IMG/VR virus record: IMGVR_UViG_3300033571_009790
Location: 1 to 37,580 of that record
DNA from: a virus
Length of the DNA: 37,580 nucleotides
Direction: 5' to 3' (one strand)
Part shown: positions 1-10,491 of the stretch, piece by piece
Layout: each line of letters opens with the position of its first letter
How positions within the stretch are numbered: the stretch's first letter is position 1
Program-made: the position numbers and the translations under genes
Notes under the pieces: model-generated
Seen by the model: only the letters and a program-made list of their open reading frames with translations
What the model was told of the DNA's origin: nothing
Databases searched by the model: none

Positions 1-2415
1 ATCAATAAATGCAGATAAAACAGGTGTACCCCATCCTGGAATATTACTCACCAAATTAACATTACTAATAGTCAATATAGTTGATGCAGCACTAGCGCCT
101 CTTACAATAAGTCCATCAACATCCCAAGCCGCAATATTTGTACTTCCCGATTGTTTACCAGATACTGTTCCTTTAAATCTAATTGATGAATTATTGGCCA
201 ATTGCATACAGTTACCCGCATTTATAGAGTTATTACCATCTGTGGCTAAAGTTGTTAATGTAGCATCTGTTGTTCTACCTCTATAAATAAATGTTGATTT
301 TTGGGCATCACCATTTGTTGCTATTCTCCCCGAAGAAAATGTTTGTCTACCCGTAACCCCATTTGTCAAACCATAACAACCTATAGCTGTTGCAAATCCA
401 GCGTTTACTGTGTTACCCAAACCAAAGGCAAATACATAACTATTATTTCCAGATGGTCCTGATGTTAAAGTATTGGATGAACCAATTGCATAGTTATAAT
501 CGTATGCAGTACTATTTGAAGTTCCTAATGCCACAGAGCTAAATCCACCACTTGTATTACCATACCCTATTGCAGAAGAGTAACTGCCTGTACCATTATT
601 TAAGTATCCTGAAGTAAATGCACCACCACCACTAGAGGTATTTGATACACCAATAGCCACCGCGTTTGCAGCTGAGGCGGTACAAGTTTCTCCAATTGCT
701 ATAGACCTATTATTACTCGCAGTACTATTAAAACCTAATGCTACTGAACTATCTCCACCCGCAGTATTTGAACGCCCAATTGCAGTACCCCAGTTGTTTG
801 TTACAACGTTTCCTTGTCCAATTGATGTTGAATATGCGGCATCTACTCTATTGTTTGACCCTGCTGCGAATGAGTAGTTACCACTCACAACTTGGTTTGC
901 AGCACTTCTTGATAATTGTAAATCAACTGAATTAGTACCTCTTTTGTTACCACCAGTTGTTGTGTTGTCTGGTATAGCCGCCAAAATTGAACCATTTCCT
1001 TTTGGTATTATAGCGAAATCCATATTAGTACCCCCAGTTTTAGAGATTAGTGCACCAACAGATACACTACCATTTGGTGTTGCAGTAGTACCCGTTTCAG
1101 TAAAATATGTTAAACTACCACTAGTACCACTTACAATAAGACCATTTGAATCTATACCAATGTTTGTGGTGGGTGTTCCAGAAAATACATTTTTTATGTT
1201 TAAATAAGGTACATAAACAGTGTCACTACTAGTACCAGTAATATTTTGACCACCTAATACAACACTTCTATCACCAGTAACTACTGAATTAGTTGAGTGT
1301 ATGAATGATGTTTGACCACTAGCAATATTACCTAAACCTCCCGCATGTGAATACGTACCAAATGATGTTGTATTACTACCTTCAGCGTGTGAGGATACAC
1401 CAATAGCAGACGTAAATTGACCTTCCGAATGTGATCCATAATTACCTTGTGCTACTGTATACCATCCTTCTGAATGTGAGCCATAATTACCTTGTGAAGT
1501 AGTGTATCCACCTTCAGCGTGAGAAGAATCTCCACTTGCAATAGTATATTGACCCTCGGCATGAGTTCTACTACCATATGATGTAGTTGATTCACCTTCC
1601 GCATGTGAGTAATTACCAATTGAAGTGGTATAAACACCCTCTGCGTGTGATGACTGACCACTAGCTATTGTTGAGTCACCTTCCGCATGAGACCAATAGT
1701 TTAATGCAGTGGTGTAATTACCTTCAGCATGAGTTGATTCACCCATAGCACTTGTATAATAACCTTCAGCGTGTGAATATGTACCATTGGCAGTAGTGTT
1801 ACTACCTTCAGCATGTGAGTAGTTACCATAGGCTTTTACGTTATCACCAAAAGCAAATGAAGTTGTTCCAGTAGCGGAAGAGCTTGTTGATTGTATATTA
1901 TCGTGTATTGTAATTGGTGAACAACCATAAAGATTTGATGTATAAACACCAGTACACGCACTTAAAGTATTTATAGTTCCAGTAGATGAACTTAAACTAG
2001 GTTCAATTAACCATTCACCATTAGAGTTTATATATATTTTAGAATCTACACCGGTACTTTGTCCATCCTCAACTGTTATACCTCCACCTATAGCTGTGGC
2101 GTGTGTACCACTATAATTTAAAATTATATTATTATCTTTAGATTGTATTACTTCAGTATTAATAGTTGTGGCAGAACCATTAATTAATAAATCACCATTT
2201 ATGGTTATTGACCCACTACAAGAATCTATTTGGTCAGTAACTATACCATAAGTACAAGTGTGAGAACTAAATGTAGCGAATAAATCCCCTATCTCAGCTT
2301 TATATGATGATCCTTCTGGGTTTTGTGAAGTATCACCAGTTACCACAACATGAACTAAATCATTTATTGTTAAACCAGAGACACGTTGTCTATCCGTTAA
2401 TCTTTGTTTTGCCAT
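1..2415 (-). CDS. Phage tail fibre / adhesin with YadA-like head repeats, 3' end cut by window
   Basis: The reading frame starts at an ATG (MAKQRLTDRQ...) and stays open for 805 codons to the left window edge; I checked every codon and found no stop, so the C-terminus lies outside. After about 190 residues comes an array of twelve 14-15 residue units ending in SHAEG-type motifs. Farther on is a looser array of units such as SVALG, SIAIG, NAVAIG and YSSAIG. Both resemble the left-handed beta-roll head repeats of trimeric autotransporter adhesins (YadA_head/Hep_Hag). Known members of that fold are trimeric surface adhesins, so I infer a trimeric receptor-binding fibre at the tail tip. It is the last gene of the baseplate block, in the position of gpH. 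No chaperone or peptidase S74 domain is visible, but the C-terminus is missing. No Shine-Dalgarno sequence precedes the start. Confidence 0.8.
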   Translation of the reverse strand, partial: MAKQRLTDRQRVSGLTINDLVHVVVTGDTSQNPEGSSYKAEIGDLFATFSSHTCTYGIVTDQIDSCSGSITINGDLLINGSATTINTEVIQSKDNNIILNYSGTHATAIGGGITVEDGQSTGVDSKIYINSNGEWLIEPSLSSSTGTINTLSACTGVYTSNLYGCSPITIHDNIQSTSSSATGTTSFAFGDNVKAYGNYSHAEGSNTTANGTYSHAEGYYTSAMGESTHAEGNYTTALNYWSHAEGDSTIASGQSSHAEGVYTTSIGNYSHAEGESTTSYGSRTHAEGQYTIASGDSSHAEGGYTTSQGNYGSHSEGWYTVAQGNYGSHSEGQFTSAIGVSSHAEGSNTTSFGTYSHAGGLGNIASGQTSFIHSTNSVVTGDRSVVLGGQNITGTSSDTVYVPYLNIKNVFSGTPTTNIGIDSNGLIVSGTSGSLTYFTETGTTATPNGSVSVGALISKTGGTNMDFAIIPKGNGSILAAIPDNTTTGGNKRGTNSVDLQLSRSAANQVVSGNYSFAAGSNNRVDAAYSTSIGQGNVVTNNWGTAIGRSNTAGGDSSVALGFNSTASNNRSIAIGETCTASAANAVAIGVSNTSSGGGAFTSGYLNNGTGSYSSAIGYGNTSGGFSSVALGTSNSTAYDYNYAIGSSNTLTSGPSGNNSYVFAFGLGNTVNAGFATAIGCYGLTNGVTGRQTFSSGRIATNGDAQKSTFIYRGRTTDATLTTLATDGNNSINAGNCMQLANNSSIRFKGTVSGKQSGSTNIAAWDVDGLIVRGASAASTILTISNVNLVSNIPGWGTPVLSAFID
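1333..1836 (-). repeat. Twelve 42-45 bp in-frame tandem repeats (SHAEG units) in the fibre gene
   Basis: The His codon of each SHAEG-like motif begins at 1813, 1771, 1729, 1687, 1645, 1603, 1561, 1519, 1474, 1429, 1387 and 1345. The spacing is exactly 42 bases except for two 45-base steps, where an extra Gly codon gives GSHSEG. The last unit ends SHAGG. The units share protein sequence more than DNA sequence, so the array looks old and under protein-level selection. Such arrays can still change length by recombination. Confidence 0.9.
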
Positions 2416-2452
2416 TTTCTATTTTATTTAATAAATATGTTAGTTAAATGAA

Positions 2453-5400
2453 TTATGTGGTACAATTATGAATTAATTCTTTATTGTAAAATGGTCCATC
2501 TTCTTCCCAATCTGGGTCACCGATAATGGTTACATTACCTTCATATTCATTTGTATCGTATATTTGTGTAATGAATACTTTGTTGTAGTCACTAATTAAA
2601 ATATTACTCTGTCTTACACATTTGTCGTATTTATCATTCAAAATTGAGATGTAATTTCTTTGTTTCTCATAATTTGTAGTACCAGGTGTGTATTTAGACA
2701 AGTCTTCTTGAGCTGTTTTTAATACTGAAGTTATACCCGAACAACTCATATACTTTGTAACAAAATCATTTTGTTGTTTAATATATTTTTCTTCTTCATT
2801 TATTAAATCAACTTTATACTCATTTAGTTTAGTGTTTAATTTAATTAACTCACTATTAGCCAAATCTATAGATTGTTGTAGTTGGTTCTTTTTTGTTTGT
2901 AAATTAGGTGTATCTACATCTTGTAAGTTTAAGGCACAAGATTGTTTATTTAAATTTTTAACTACTTTTTCTTGATTAGCTATTAAAATATTTTGTAAAC
3001 GAATACTATTTTTAATATTTCTAATTGTTGTGTTATCAGGATAAATAGGTACTTGTTCAACCAATGAGTAAACATCAGAAGACCCAATACTAAAATCAGT
3101 AACACCACTAACTATACAATCATTACTATCTAAGAAGTTTAAACTATATTTTTTATATGTGAACTTATTTTGGTCAAATATTGTATTTCTATATATTTTA
3201 CCAGAATTATCACATCCTTCCCATATAGTTGTTGATGGTACAACTTGTTCTAATAAATCTAACCAATAGTCACCTATTTTATCCATAAACTCAAATAGGT
3301 TGTCATATGTTAAGTGACCACTAATATCAGCCCCACAGTTACTAGCGTTTAAATAAAGTTCATAGAATAACATTAATAATGGATAACCACTAATTGTTTG
3401 TCTACTTTTAGCGTCTATTAGGTTAGTTATTACTAAATTGTCAAATACATCTTTAACATTTATCTCAGAAGGTAATATATCTAAGAAGTTTAATGGGTTT
3501 ACACATACTGAACTTGTTGTATTTGTACCACAAACATCTGTTATAGAACCACAATATTCACAGTCACCTTTACAATCACTACAATTATTAGGTAATGACC
3601 AATAACATCTACAAGTCGATTCATCCCAAGTTAATGTTTTACCTACACCTAGACCACTTGATCCTTCACCATTAATAACATTATTTAGTGAGGAACAACA
3701 TTCAGCATCAATACTTGATGTTTGGTTATATGTTTGGGCGGTCAAACCACTAAACACTTCAATTATTTCACCACCTACATAAGGTGTTGTACCACTATAT
3801 AGATAGATTTCGAAGAATGATATTGACCCATCGTAATTTTCACTAATTATACCAAATAAGTTATCTAACTCTTTATTATTATTAATTACTATTGTTTCAC
3901 TATCACAGTTATTTTGGTCTATATAGAATTTAGAAAGTGTTTCACCTTTTTCTAATAACCCATAATATGTAGAACTCAATGATTCTGAATAATCCCCTGT
4001 TAATGTATAGTATTTGTTTTTAAGTTCTACTACTTGAGTATTAAGAATATCTATATAGTCTTGACAATTAAAAGTTAAACCACTTGTAACGACATCTTCT
4101 AATGTAATACTATAATCAGTAAGAGTTGTAGAACTATAATATACACTACCACTAAATACTATTGGTAATATGGTAGACTGATCTTCGAATATGTAACTAT
4201 TACAATCCATAAACAATAAGTCATCACCATCCTCATATATTTTACCATCATCATCACAAGATGTTGGACAATTATCACAATCAATATTTCTCCAATAATT
4301 AAATACATCACATTCGATGGCCTTCGCTGGGTCAATACTAAATGTAGTGTTTTTAACATTCATAACTAAATCAGAGTGATACTCATCATAGTTAGTATAT
4401 CTATATTCTAAATCACTATATAATCTTTCTTCAGGCGAATTAACTTTTAATACTTCATAATTAACTACACTATTTTGATTACACTCACCATTAGGATAAA
4501 CAGTTTCTTTTACAATACCACTATCGTAATATACCCAAGACTTTTTATTGTCAATAACACAACTTAATTGTGGTATCATACAATCATTAAGTGATATCAC
4601 TTTATTTGTTTTACAATCAGATACATTAACTTGTATGTTATCCACTAGTAAACAAACTGAACAACTATAATTTTCTATCTCTATAGAGAAGAAGAACTCT
4701 TTATTTGGATATAACCTCCTTAAATCATCACAAACACATTCTGGTAAGTTATATTTGAATGTTTTCCAAGATGGTTCAAATAAATCAGAATTATAATCTT
4801 TATTCTGTAAGGATAGATCGTTGAAAATATCCTCTTTAATTAAATCTACTAATTGTTCATTACCCTCAAGAATAATTCCACTATAACCATCAGTAGGTGA
4901 AAATTCCCAAATCGGGTTTACCGATTCTGTATATGGTAAATAAGTTAAATCACTATCAATATTGTTTAGTACTGTTGAGTTATTGTTATCTACAAACAAT
5001 TTGAAATTTAATTTTAAATTGTTTATGAATGTCAAATATGTACTCTTAATATCAATATAATTTGTATAATTAGTTTGTATTTGATTATACCAATTATCAT
5101 ATTGTTTGATTGTATTTTGTTCTACAATCGAGAAGTTATCATTTAATCTATTTAATGTCTCATACAGTAAATCTAACAATTCTGGATCACAACAAGTATT
5201 TACATTACCACCATCACAAGAGTCAGGTAAACTATCTATCTCTTCTACATAAAGATTTGATTGAGCGTTGGTAATATCAAGAGCCTCATTGTAATTAAAA
5301 TCTATAGTAGCTAAATTCTGATTTAAATCATTTTTTTGTAGTCTTAAATCAGAGATTTGTTTTTTGTTCTTTTCAAGTATTATCTGAAGTGATACCTTTT

Positions 5401-8400
5401 GACTATCATTAATATCAATATTTCCATAACTATTGGTAATGTCACTTGGATTAACACCAAGTAATTCAGCAGTTATATCTATATTCTTTTGATAATCATT
5501 AATTTGTAATGTACTATCAACCAATGAAGCATCAGTTTCTATGAAAATTCTACTTTTAGTTGTAAGTGTATTAATATTTTTACGAGTATCTTCTAATTCT
5601 AAAACTAGATTATCTAATAAAAGACTATTATTATCAAATTTAGCTTTTTCAATATCCACCTTTAATGTATTACTATAAATACAATTATTTAATAGATCAT
5701 TGAATATGGTTAATTGTTGTTTTATTTCACCATTTTTAGATGTTACACATTCATTATACTCATTTATTTTAGTTAAATCATTTATTTCATCATCACCATA
5801 AACTAAAACCTTACAATAATTTTCAACATCAAAATTAGTTAACTCATCTATCTTGTTTTGATAAACATTACAATTTAATGTATTATCAATATTAGATTTA
5901 GCAGTAGTTATTGAAATATTCTCACTTATTTTCTGATTTATTTCATTATCAATATCTTGAATTAACAAATTAATTTTGTTTTTTTCAATTTCTAAATCAG
6001 TTAAATAACTATTAGTTTCATCAATTAAATTATTATTATCTCTAGTTAAATTACCTTTAGCCAAAGCTATTTCATTAGCACTTTCATAATGTGGGTCAGA
6101 ATAAGTACCAGATGTACTATCACTACATTTTAATTCAAAATTTTGTATTAATTTAGTTACTGAATTTATTTTACTTTGGTAATCCCAATATAAATTATTC
6201 CAAGTCGCAACATTGTTAGGCATATCTAGACCACAAACGTTTTCAGTATATATGAAATTATCTAATTTTATTGGACATTCTGGTTCTGAAATTAATATAT
6301 TATAACAAACTTTTTGTGTCGCAGAATCTACTCTTAAAGATAAATCACTTTTCAATCTATCTAACAATACATCCATATTGTTATACAATTCTATTATTTT
6401 ATCATAACTGAAATTTAGTGATGATAAGAATTGTGTGGTAGGATTATTAGTTAAAGTAGTATATAATTCTTTATTTCTATTATACCATTCAGAATTTGTA
6501 TTAAGATATTCTGGTACAGATAACATAGTACCACCAATAGCGTTACAACATTCAGAATCCGGTTCTAAAATATTTGTATTCTGCCATAGTTGGTAATATT
6601 TGTTAGCATAATAATTACTAGTTTTATCTCTTTGATCAAAGAAATTATTTTCTAATGATGTAGAATCATTTTGTGAATTAGTAAATACAGCAAAATTAAA
6701 ACAAGATGGTGAGTGATTAAAACTATTATCATATAATAAAGCAGGGAAACATAAGGTTTCATCTATTTTTTCTTGACATTCTTTTAATTTATCAACATCA
6801 AATTTTAACATATAATCAAATGTGAAATCAACAGTAGCAGAACAATCACTCAATTTTGGTAATTTAAAACCATTCCAATTGTTACTACCAAATACTATAG
6901 ATACATCATTTACTGAACCACACCCTATTCTTTCTGGGTCAACGGCTGCCCTAGTTATAGAATTTGGGTTATTACTATATAAATTACCATTATCTTTATA
7001 TGGTATTACTGAATTAGTTTGTGGGTCTAAATAGAATGAACCCATTACATACCCCAATAAATTTGCGATATTCTCATACAATTGGGATAATTGTCCAGTA
7101 GCATACCAATCTAAAACAAAGTCACTTTGAAATGTTTTAGGTGTAAAACTAACTCTACTATATTGGTCAACACTATATACTTTCCAGTTTGCTGGATTAT
7201 TGAAACTAGGGTCATCAAATAATGCATTTGTAACTACTGATGCACATTCATAACAATCAGTACCATTACCTACTATAAGTTTAGCTATATCAAAAGAATC
7301 TTTATATATTTTAGTTGAATAGTATTCATTTACACCACCTATTGGGTTTTGTAAATTAGTATAAGAATTATTTAGATTAACGTCAAAATCAGTAACCAAT
7401 GGTGGTTCACTATTTATTTTATCTAATTCTTCTTGTAAATATTCAATTTCATTTGTTAATTGATCTATTTGTATTTCTAAATTTATTAATTGATTATTAG
7501 TTAATGTACCAGATGATTTTTTTTCTAGTAACAAGTTCAATTGAGTGTTTTTAACTTTTATTTCTTCACTAATCTCAGCACTAATATTTGTTGGTGTATT
7601 AAGTGAATTACCACTCAAACAAACAATGTAATCTTTAGTACCATCAGATACTATTTTACTATTATAACCATACCAAGCACAACACTCTGGACTACTAACA
7701 ATTGTTTTACTACAAGATACTTTTTTGAAAAATAACAATGTAGCTGGGGTGATCCCTTTTGTATTTAAATATGTTTGTGGATCAATATTAGTTGTTTGTG
7801 GTTGTGGTTCTAATACAACCTTACTAACTGCACTATTTGCACCCATAAAGAATTGATTACCCCTATCTGTTAATTGATAACAAGATCCATTATATGTGTA
7901 AAAATCATTAGGTATTGTATTGTTAGTTATTTCAAAAACAATAATACCTTCGTCAGTAGTATCCACTGGATTACCAACACAAGGTGCACTTTTAGAACAA
8001 TATTGTATAGTTCTACAATCTTCACTAGTGTAACTAATAAATTTACCACCCTTATCGTTACAACAAGATGGGAAAGAATCAAATGATACTTTATTGTTTG
8101 AGTCATCAACAAAATAAATAAATGGTTCAGATGTTACACTATTAAGTGTTGAGCAATCAACTATAAAATTATCTCTAGGTATCTCATCTAAACATATTTG
8201 TAAAGAAAGATTTTTATCACAATTTTCAGTAGTTGTTTCTAAAGATACATTATAACTAGCTAAATCATAATTACTTTTAATAATATCCCATTCAGGAGAA
8301 AATTCTAAATAACTATCTTGTTTTATTCTTGATAAATAATCTTTATATTCTTTTTCCGCTATTTCAAATTGTTGTTGGAATGTTGTTTTACCACCTGGTT

Positions 8401-10483
8401 GTAGTGGTGTTTCAATTAAACTATAATTGATGTTAAAACAATCATCTATTTTTTGATATGTTCTTATTGATGGAATATAACTTAATTGTGTAGTAAAAAA
8501 CTGTGAAGTGTTAATGTCTACACCATTAAAAATACCATAATTATAATTTTCAAAATAATTTTTAGGGAATGTAGTAGCCGTTATAGTAATAGATGGTTGA
8601 TTGTTGAAATCAGGTATAAAACATCTACTAAAATAATTTAAATATTCATTACCACCATCATAATTACCTATGTGTGGATTATTACCCTCTAATATAGTAG
8701 GACTACTAGTACCAAAAGTTTTTCTATACCAACCACCAGCTTTTTGAAAGTACATTTCACTAAATGAATCTTCAGTTATACCACTTACAAGATTTGTAAT
8801 TACAATATCACCATTAATAGGTGGTAAAGGGAATCCATTATCATCATAAGGAATGTTAGAAGTATCAACATTACCAGTATATAGATATAATAATTGTTTT
8901 ATTTTATCCATATCTAATGGTTTATCAACAATAACTACATATTCATTAAAGTTGACTAGTGATTCCGGTGCCCCAATAAATCTAAATAAAAATTCTACAG
9001 CTTTTCTACTACCCTTACTCTTCCATAACCAAGCTATGTTTAGTATTAATCTTCTATATAATTCAATATCTATTTCACTTTGTGTTAAATTAGTAGATGT
9101 TCCACTAAACATTCCACCACCATTACTAGGTAATAAAGTTTTGTTAAGTGTTACATCGGTTACAAAGGTAATTGGGTCTAACCCCAACATATAAGCTAAA
9201 TCTTTAACTAATACATCTGGTATATTGTTTTTCTTATCATAAGTTACTACGTGTGCGAACTTAATTCCATTAATATATTTTTTAATTTCATCAAATTCAA
9301 CCCCATATATTCTTAATAATTTAGTTGCCTTTTCACCTTGTATGGTATAGTCATTGGCATCACCTTTTGGTAAGGTATCAAAACTACTAATAGCCTCAGA
9401 CGTATATTTTCTAACAATTAAATCAGTACTACTATTGTCTAAATTATCACCAATAGCATTAATTTTATTCAAATATGTTAAATAAAAAGTATCAAAAAAG
9501 TTTAGATTATATCCGTCAGATAATACTGGAAATAATAAAGTATCTTTTGTTGTTAAGATTATACCATCATCAGTAATTTCTGTTGATATAAATATTGCAT
9601 TATATTTAGGATAAGTTTCTCTACTTAATATATTTCTTTGGAAATTATTAAGGGAAGTAAAAAATTCCTCAATCTTTTCTTCTTTTGGTTTTATAAAATA
9701 TGGTAAAGAACCATCTACACTAGAAGTTAAGAATGTATATTGTGGAATATATATACCAGTTAATTCAGGGAATGGATTTCCCTCAACAATTATCTCTAAA
9801 TCAGAATTTGTTTTTTGTGTTGCTGGTGTTATGCTTTTAATTGGTCTTGATATACCATTGTACTCAATTACATAATTTTTGTATTCTAAAGTAAAATTTC
9901 TTAATGGGTTAGTAGTATTAGTATTCACATTACCAGATCCATTAGATGAGGTATAAATAGCATCTTCGGTGTATTTTATACCATATGGATTGTTGAAGAA
10001 TCTACTATTAACTGTAAATGTAGATTCATTCAATGAAATATCATAACTATAATTTGTTATGTTATTACCACTAACAGAACCAACCTTATTATCTACATAA
10101 ATTGCAGCAGGCCAATTGTCTTGTATTTGTAATAATGAAGATTTAATTAATTCTTTTGTAGAACCATACCAAACATAACTTAATGGATTTGTATAATCTA
10201 AATTAAGTTTTGTTTTTAAATTCTTTTGAATTAATTCCTCTGAATTACTTGTTACTACATCATCTAAAGTATAATATTTAGATTTTGTACCCTGAGTAAA
10301 AACAGCATCTGGTTTTGGGTCTAAGTTTACATCTATACTAAAATTTCCATTTGTAAACAATGTAGTACCACCATCACTAGTTAGTTGTAACCCAACTAAA
10401 TCAGGACTAAAATTTCTATATTCTATATTATCATTAAAGAATATTCTTTTAGCATATCCAGCAATTTTTACTCTATTAGCCAT
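2453..10483 (-). CDS. Giant (2676 aa) baseplate/tail structural protein with gpI/gp7-like segment
   Basis: It starts at an ATG (MANRVKIAGYAKRIFF), 8 bases after the upstream gene, with no Shine-Dalgarno. Residues ~470-510 (ELYRRLILNIAWLWKSKG, followed by RKAVEFLFRFIGAPE) resemble the 'KGT..A...L' segment of P2 gpI/T4 gp7-type baseplate proteins. That is my reading from pattern, not a search. The rest alternates beta-rich stretches with predicted coiled coils (about residues 975-1030, 1478-1540, 1600-1640, 1695-1730 and 2495-2570). Vicinal cysteine pairs recur near residues 805 (PSCCND), 933 (PECCAW), 1311 (SECCNA), 1764 (NTCCDP) and 2263 (AECCSS), and a dense cysteine cluster follows the last. 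No enzyme motif or signal peptide was recognised. It lies just before the fibre gene, so a baseplate wedge or fibre-anchoring role is likely. The size is far above that of gpI (~180 aa) or gp7 (~1030 aa). Confidence 0.7.
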   Translation of the reverse strand: MANRVKIAGYAKRIFFNDNIEYRNFSPDLVGLQLTSDGGTTLFTNGNFSIDVNLDPKPDAVFTQGTKSKYYTLDDVVTSNSEELIQKNLKTKLNLDYTNPLSYVWYGSTKELIKSSLLQIQDNWPAAIYVDNKVGSVSGNNITNYSYDISLNESTFTVNSRFFNNPYGIKYTEDAIYTSSNGSGNVNTNTTNPLRNFTLEYKNYVIEYNGISRPIKSITPATQKTNSDLEIIVEGNPFPELTGIYIPQYTFLTSSVDGSLPYFIKPKEEKIEEFFTSLNNFQRNILSRETYPKYNAIFISTEITDDGIILTTKDTLLFPVLSDGYNLNFFDTFYLTYLNKINAIGDNLDNSSTDLIVRKYTSEAISSFDTLPKGDANDYTIQGEKATKLLRIYGVEFDEIKKYINGIKFAHVVTYDKKNNIPDVLVKDLAYMLGLDPITFVTDVTLNKTLLPSNGGGMFSGTSTNLTQSEIDIELYRRLILNIAWLWKSKGSRKAVEFLFRFIGAPESLVNFNEYVVIVDKPLDMDKIKQLLYLYTGNVDTSNIPYDDNGFPLPPINGDIVITNLVSGITEDSFSEMYFQKAGGWYRKTFGTSSPTILEGNNPHIGNYDGGNEYLNYFSRCFIPDFNNQPSITITATTFPKNYFENYNYGIFNGVDINTSQFFTTQLSYIPSIRTYQKIDDCFNINYSLIETPLQPGGKTTFQQQFEIAEKEYKDYLSRIKQDSYLEFSPEWDIIKSNYDLASYNVSLETTTENCDKNLSLQICLDEIPRDNFIVDCSTLNSVTSEPFIYFVDDSNNKVSFDSFPSCCNDKGGKFISYTSEDCRTIQYCSKSAPCVGNPVDTTDEGIIVFEITNNTIPNDFYTYNGSCYQLTDRGNQFFMGANSAVSKVVLEPQPQTTNIDPQTYLNTKGITPATLLFFKKVSCSKTIVSSPECCAWYGYNSKIVSDGTKDYIVCLSGNSLNTPTNISAEISEEIKVKNTQLNLLLEKKSSGTLTNNQLINLEIQIDQLTNEIEYLQEELDKINSEPPLVTDFDVNLNNSYTNLQNPIGGVNEYYSTKIYKDSFDIAKLIVGNGTDCYECASVVTNALFDDPSFNNPANWKVYSVDQYSRVSFTPKTFQSDFVLDWYATGQLSQLYENIANLLGYVMGSFYLDPQTNSVIPYKDNGNLYSNNPNSITRAAVDPERIGCGSVNDVSIVFGSNNWNGFKLPKLSDCSATVDFTFDYMLKFDVDKLKECQEKIDETLCFPALLYDNSFNHSPSCFNFAVFTNSQNDSTSLENNFFDQRDKTSNYYANKYYQLWQNTNILEPDSECCNAIGGTMLSVPEYLNTNSEWYNRNKELYTTLTNNPTTQFLSSLNFSYDKIIELYNNMDVLLDRLKSDLSLRVDSATQKVCYNILISEPECPIKLDNFIYTENVCGLDMPNNVATWNNLYWDYQSKINSVTKLIQNFELKCSDSTSGTYSDPHYESANEIALAKGNLTRDNNNLIDETNSYLTDLEIEKNKINLLIQDIDNEINQKISENISITTAKSNIDNTLNCNVYQNKIDELTNFDVENYCKVLVYGDDEINDLTKINEYNECVTSKNGEIKQQLTIFNDLLNNCIYSNTLKVDIEKAKFDNNSLLLDNLVLELEDTRKNINTLTTKSRIFIETDASLVDSTLQINDYQKNIDITAELLGVNPSDITNSYGNIDINDSQKVSLQIILEKNKKQISDLRLQKNDLNQNLATIDFNYNEALDITNAQSNLYVEEIDSLPDSCDGGNVNTCCDPELLDLLYETLNRLNDNFSIVEQNTIKQYDNWYNQIQTNYTNYIDIKSTYLTFINNLKLNFKLFVDNNNSTVLNNIDSDLTYLPYTESVNPIWEFSPTDGYSGIILEGNEQLVDLIKEDIFNDLSLQNKDYNSDLFEPSWKTFKYNLPECVCDDLRRLYPNKEFFFSIEIENYSCSVCLLVDNIQVNVSDCKTNKVISLNDCMIPQLSCVIDNKKSWVYYDSGIVKETVYPNGECNQNSVVNYEVLKVNSPEERLYSDLEYRYTNYDEYHSDLVMNVKNTTFSIDPAKAIECDVFNYWRNIDCDNCPTSCDDDGKIYEDGDDLLFMDCNSYIFEDQSTILPIVFSGSVYYSSTTLTDYSITLEDVVTSGLTFNCQDYIDILNTQVVELKNKYYTLTGDYSESLSSTYYGLLEKGETLSKFYIDQNNCDSETIVINNNKELDNLFGIISENYDGSISFFEIYLYSGTTPYVGGEIIEVFSGLTAQTYNQTSSIDAECCSSLNNVINGEGSSGLGVGKTLTWDESTCRCYWSLPNNCSDCKGDCEYCGSITDVCGTNTTSSVCVNPLNFLDILPSEINVKDVFDNLVITNLIDAKSRQTISGYPLLMLFYELYLNASNCGADISGHLTYDNLFEFMDKIGDYWLDLLEQVVPSTTIWEGCDNSGKIYRNTIFDQNKFTYKKYSLNFLDSNDCIVSGVTDFSIGSSDVYSLVEQVPIYPDNTTIRNIKNSIRLQNILIANQEKVVKNLNKQSCALNLQDVDTPNLQTKKNQLQQSIDLANSELIKLNTKLNEYKVDLINEEEKYIKQQNDFVTKYMSCSGITSVLKTAQEDLSKYTPGTTNYEKQRNYISILNDKYDKCVRQSNILISDYNKVFITQIYDTNEYEGNVTIIGDPDWEEDGPFYNKELIHNCTT

Positions 10484-10491
10484 TTACGTTT

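Noticed and set aside
738-1207. Plus-strand open frames of 65 and 87 codons opposite the fibre gene
   Set aside because: They are antisense to a continuous 805-codon frame with clear repeat motifs and have low-complexity composition without gene-like starts.
1333-1836. CRISPR array suggested by a regular 42-base period
   Set aside because: There is no repeat/spacer alternation; the period is in-frame protein repetition inside a coding sequence.
1-2415. Diversity-generating retroelement target in the fibre
   Set aside because: No reverse transcriptase, template repeat or adenine-biased variable copy is visible; the C-terminal part of the gene, where a target would usually lie, is outside the window.
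8853-9194. Plus-strand open frame of 113 codons
   Set aside because: Lies fully within the 2676-aa gene; composition is that of a shadow frame. The same holds for the other plus-strand frames at 6822, 7874, 14700, 16335, 18051, 18771, 20795, 21965, 30303 and 35542.
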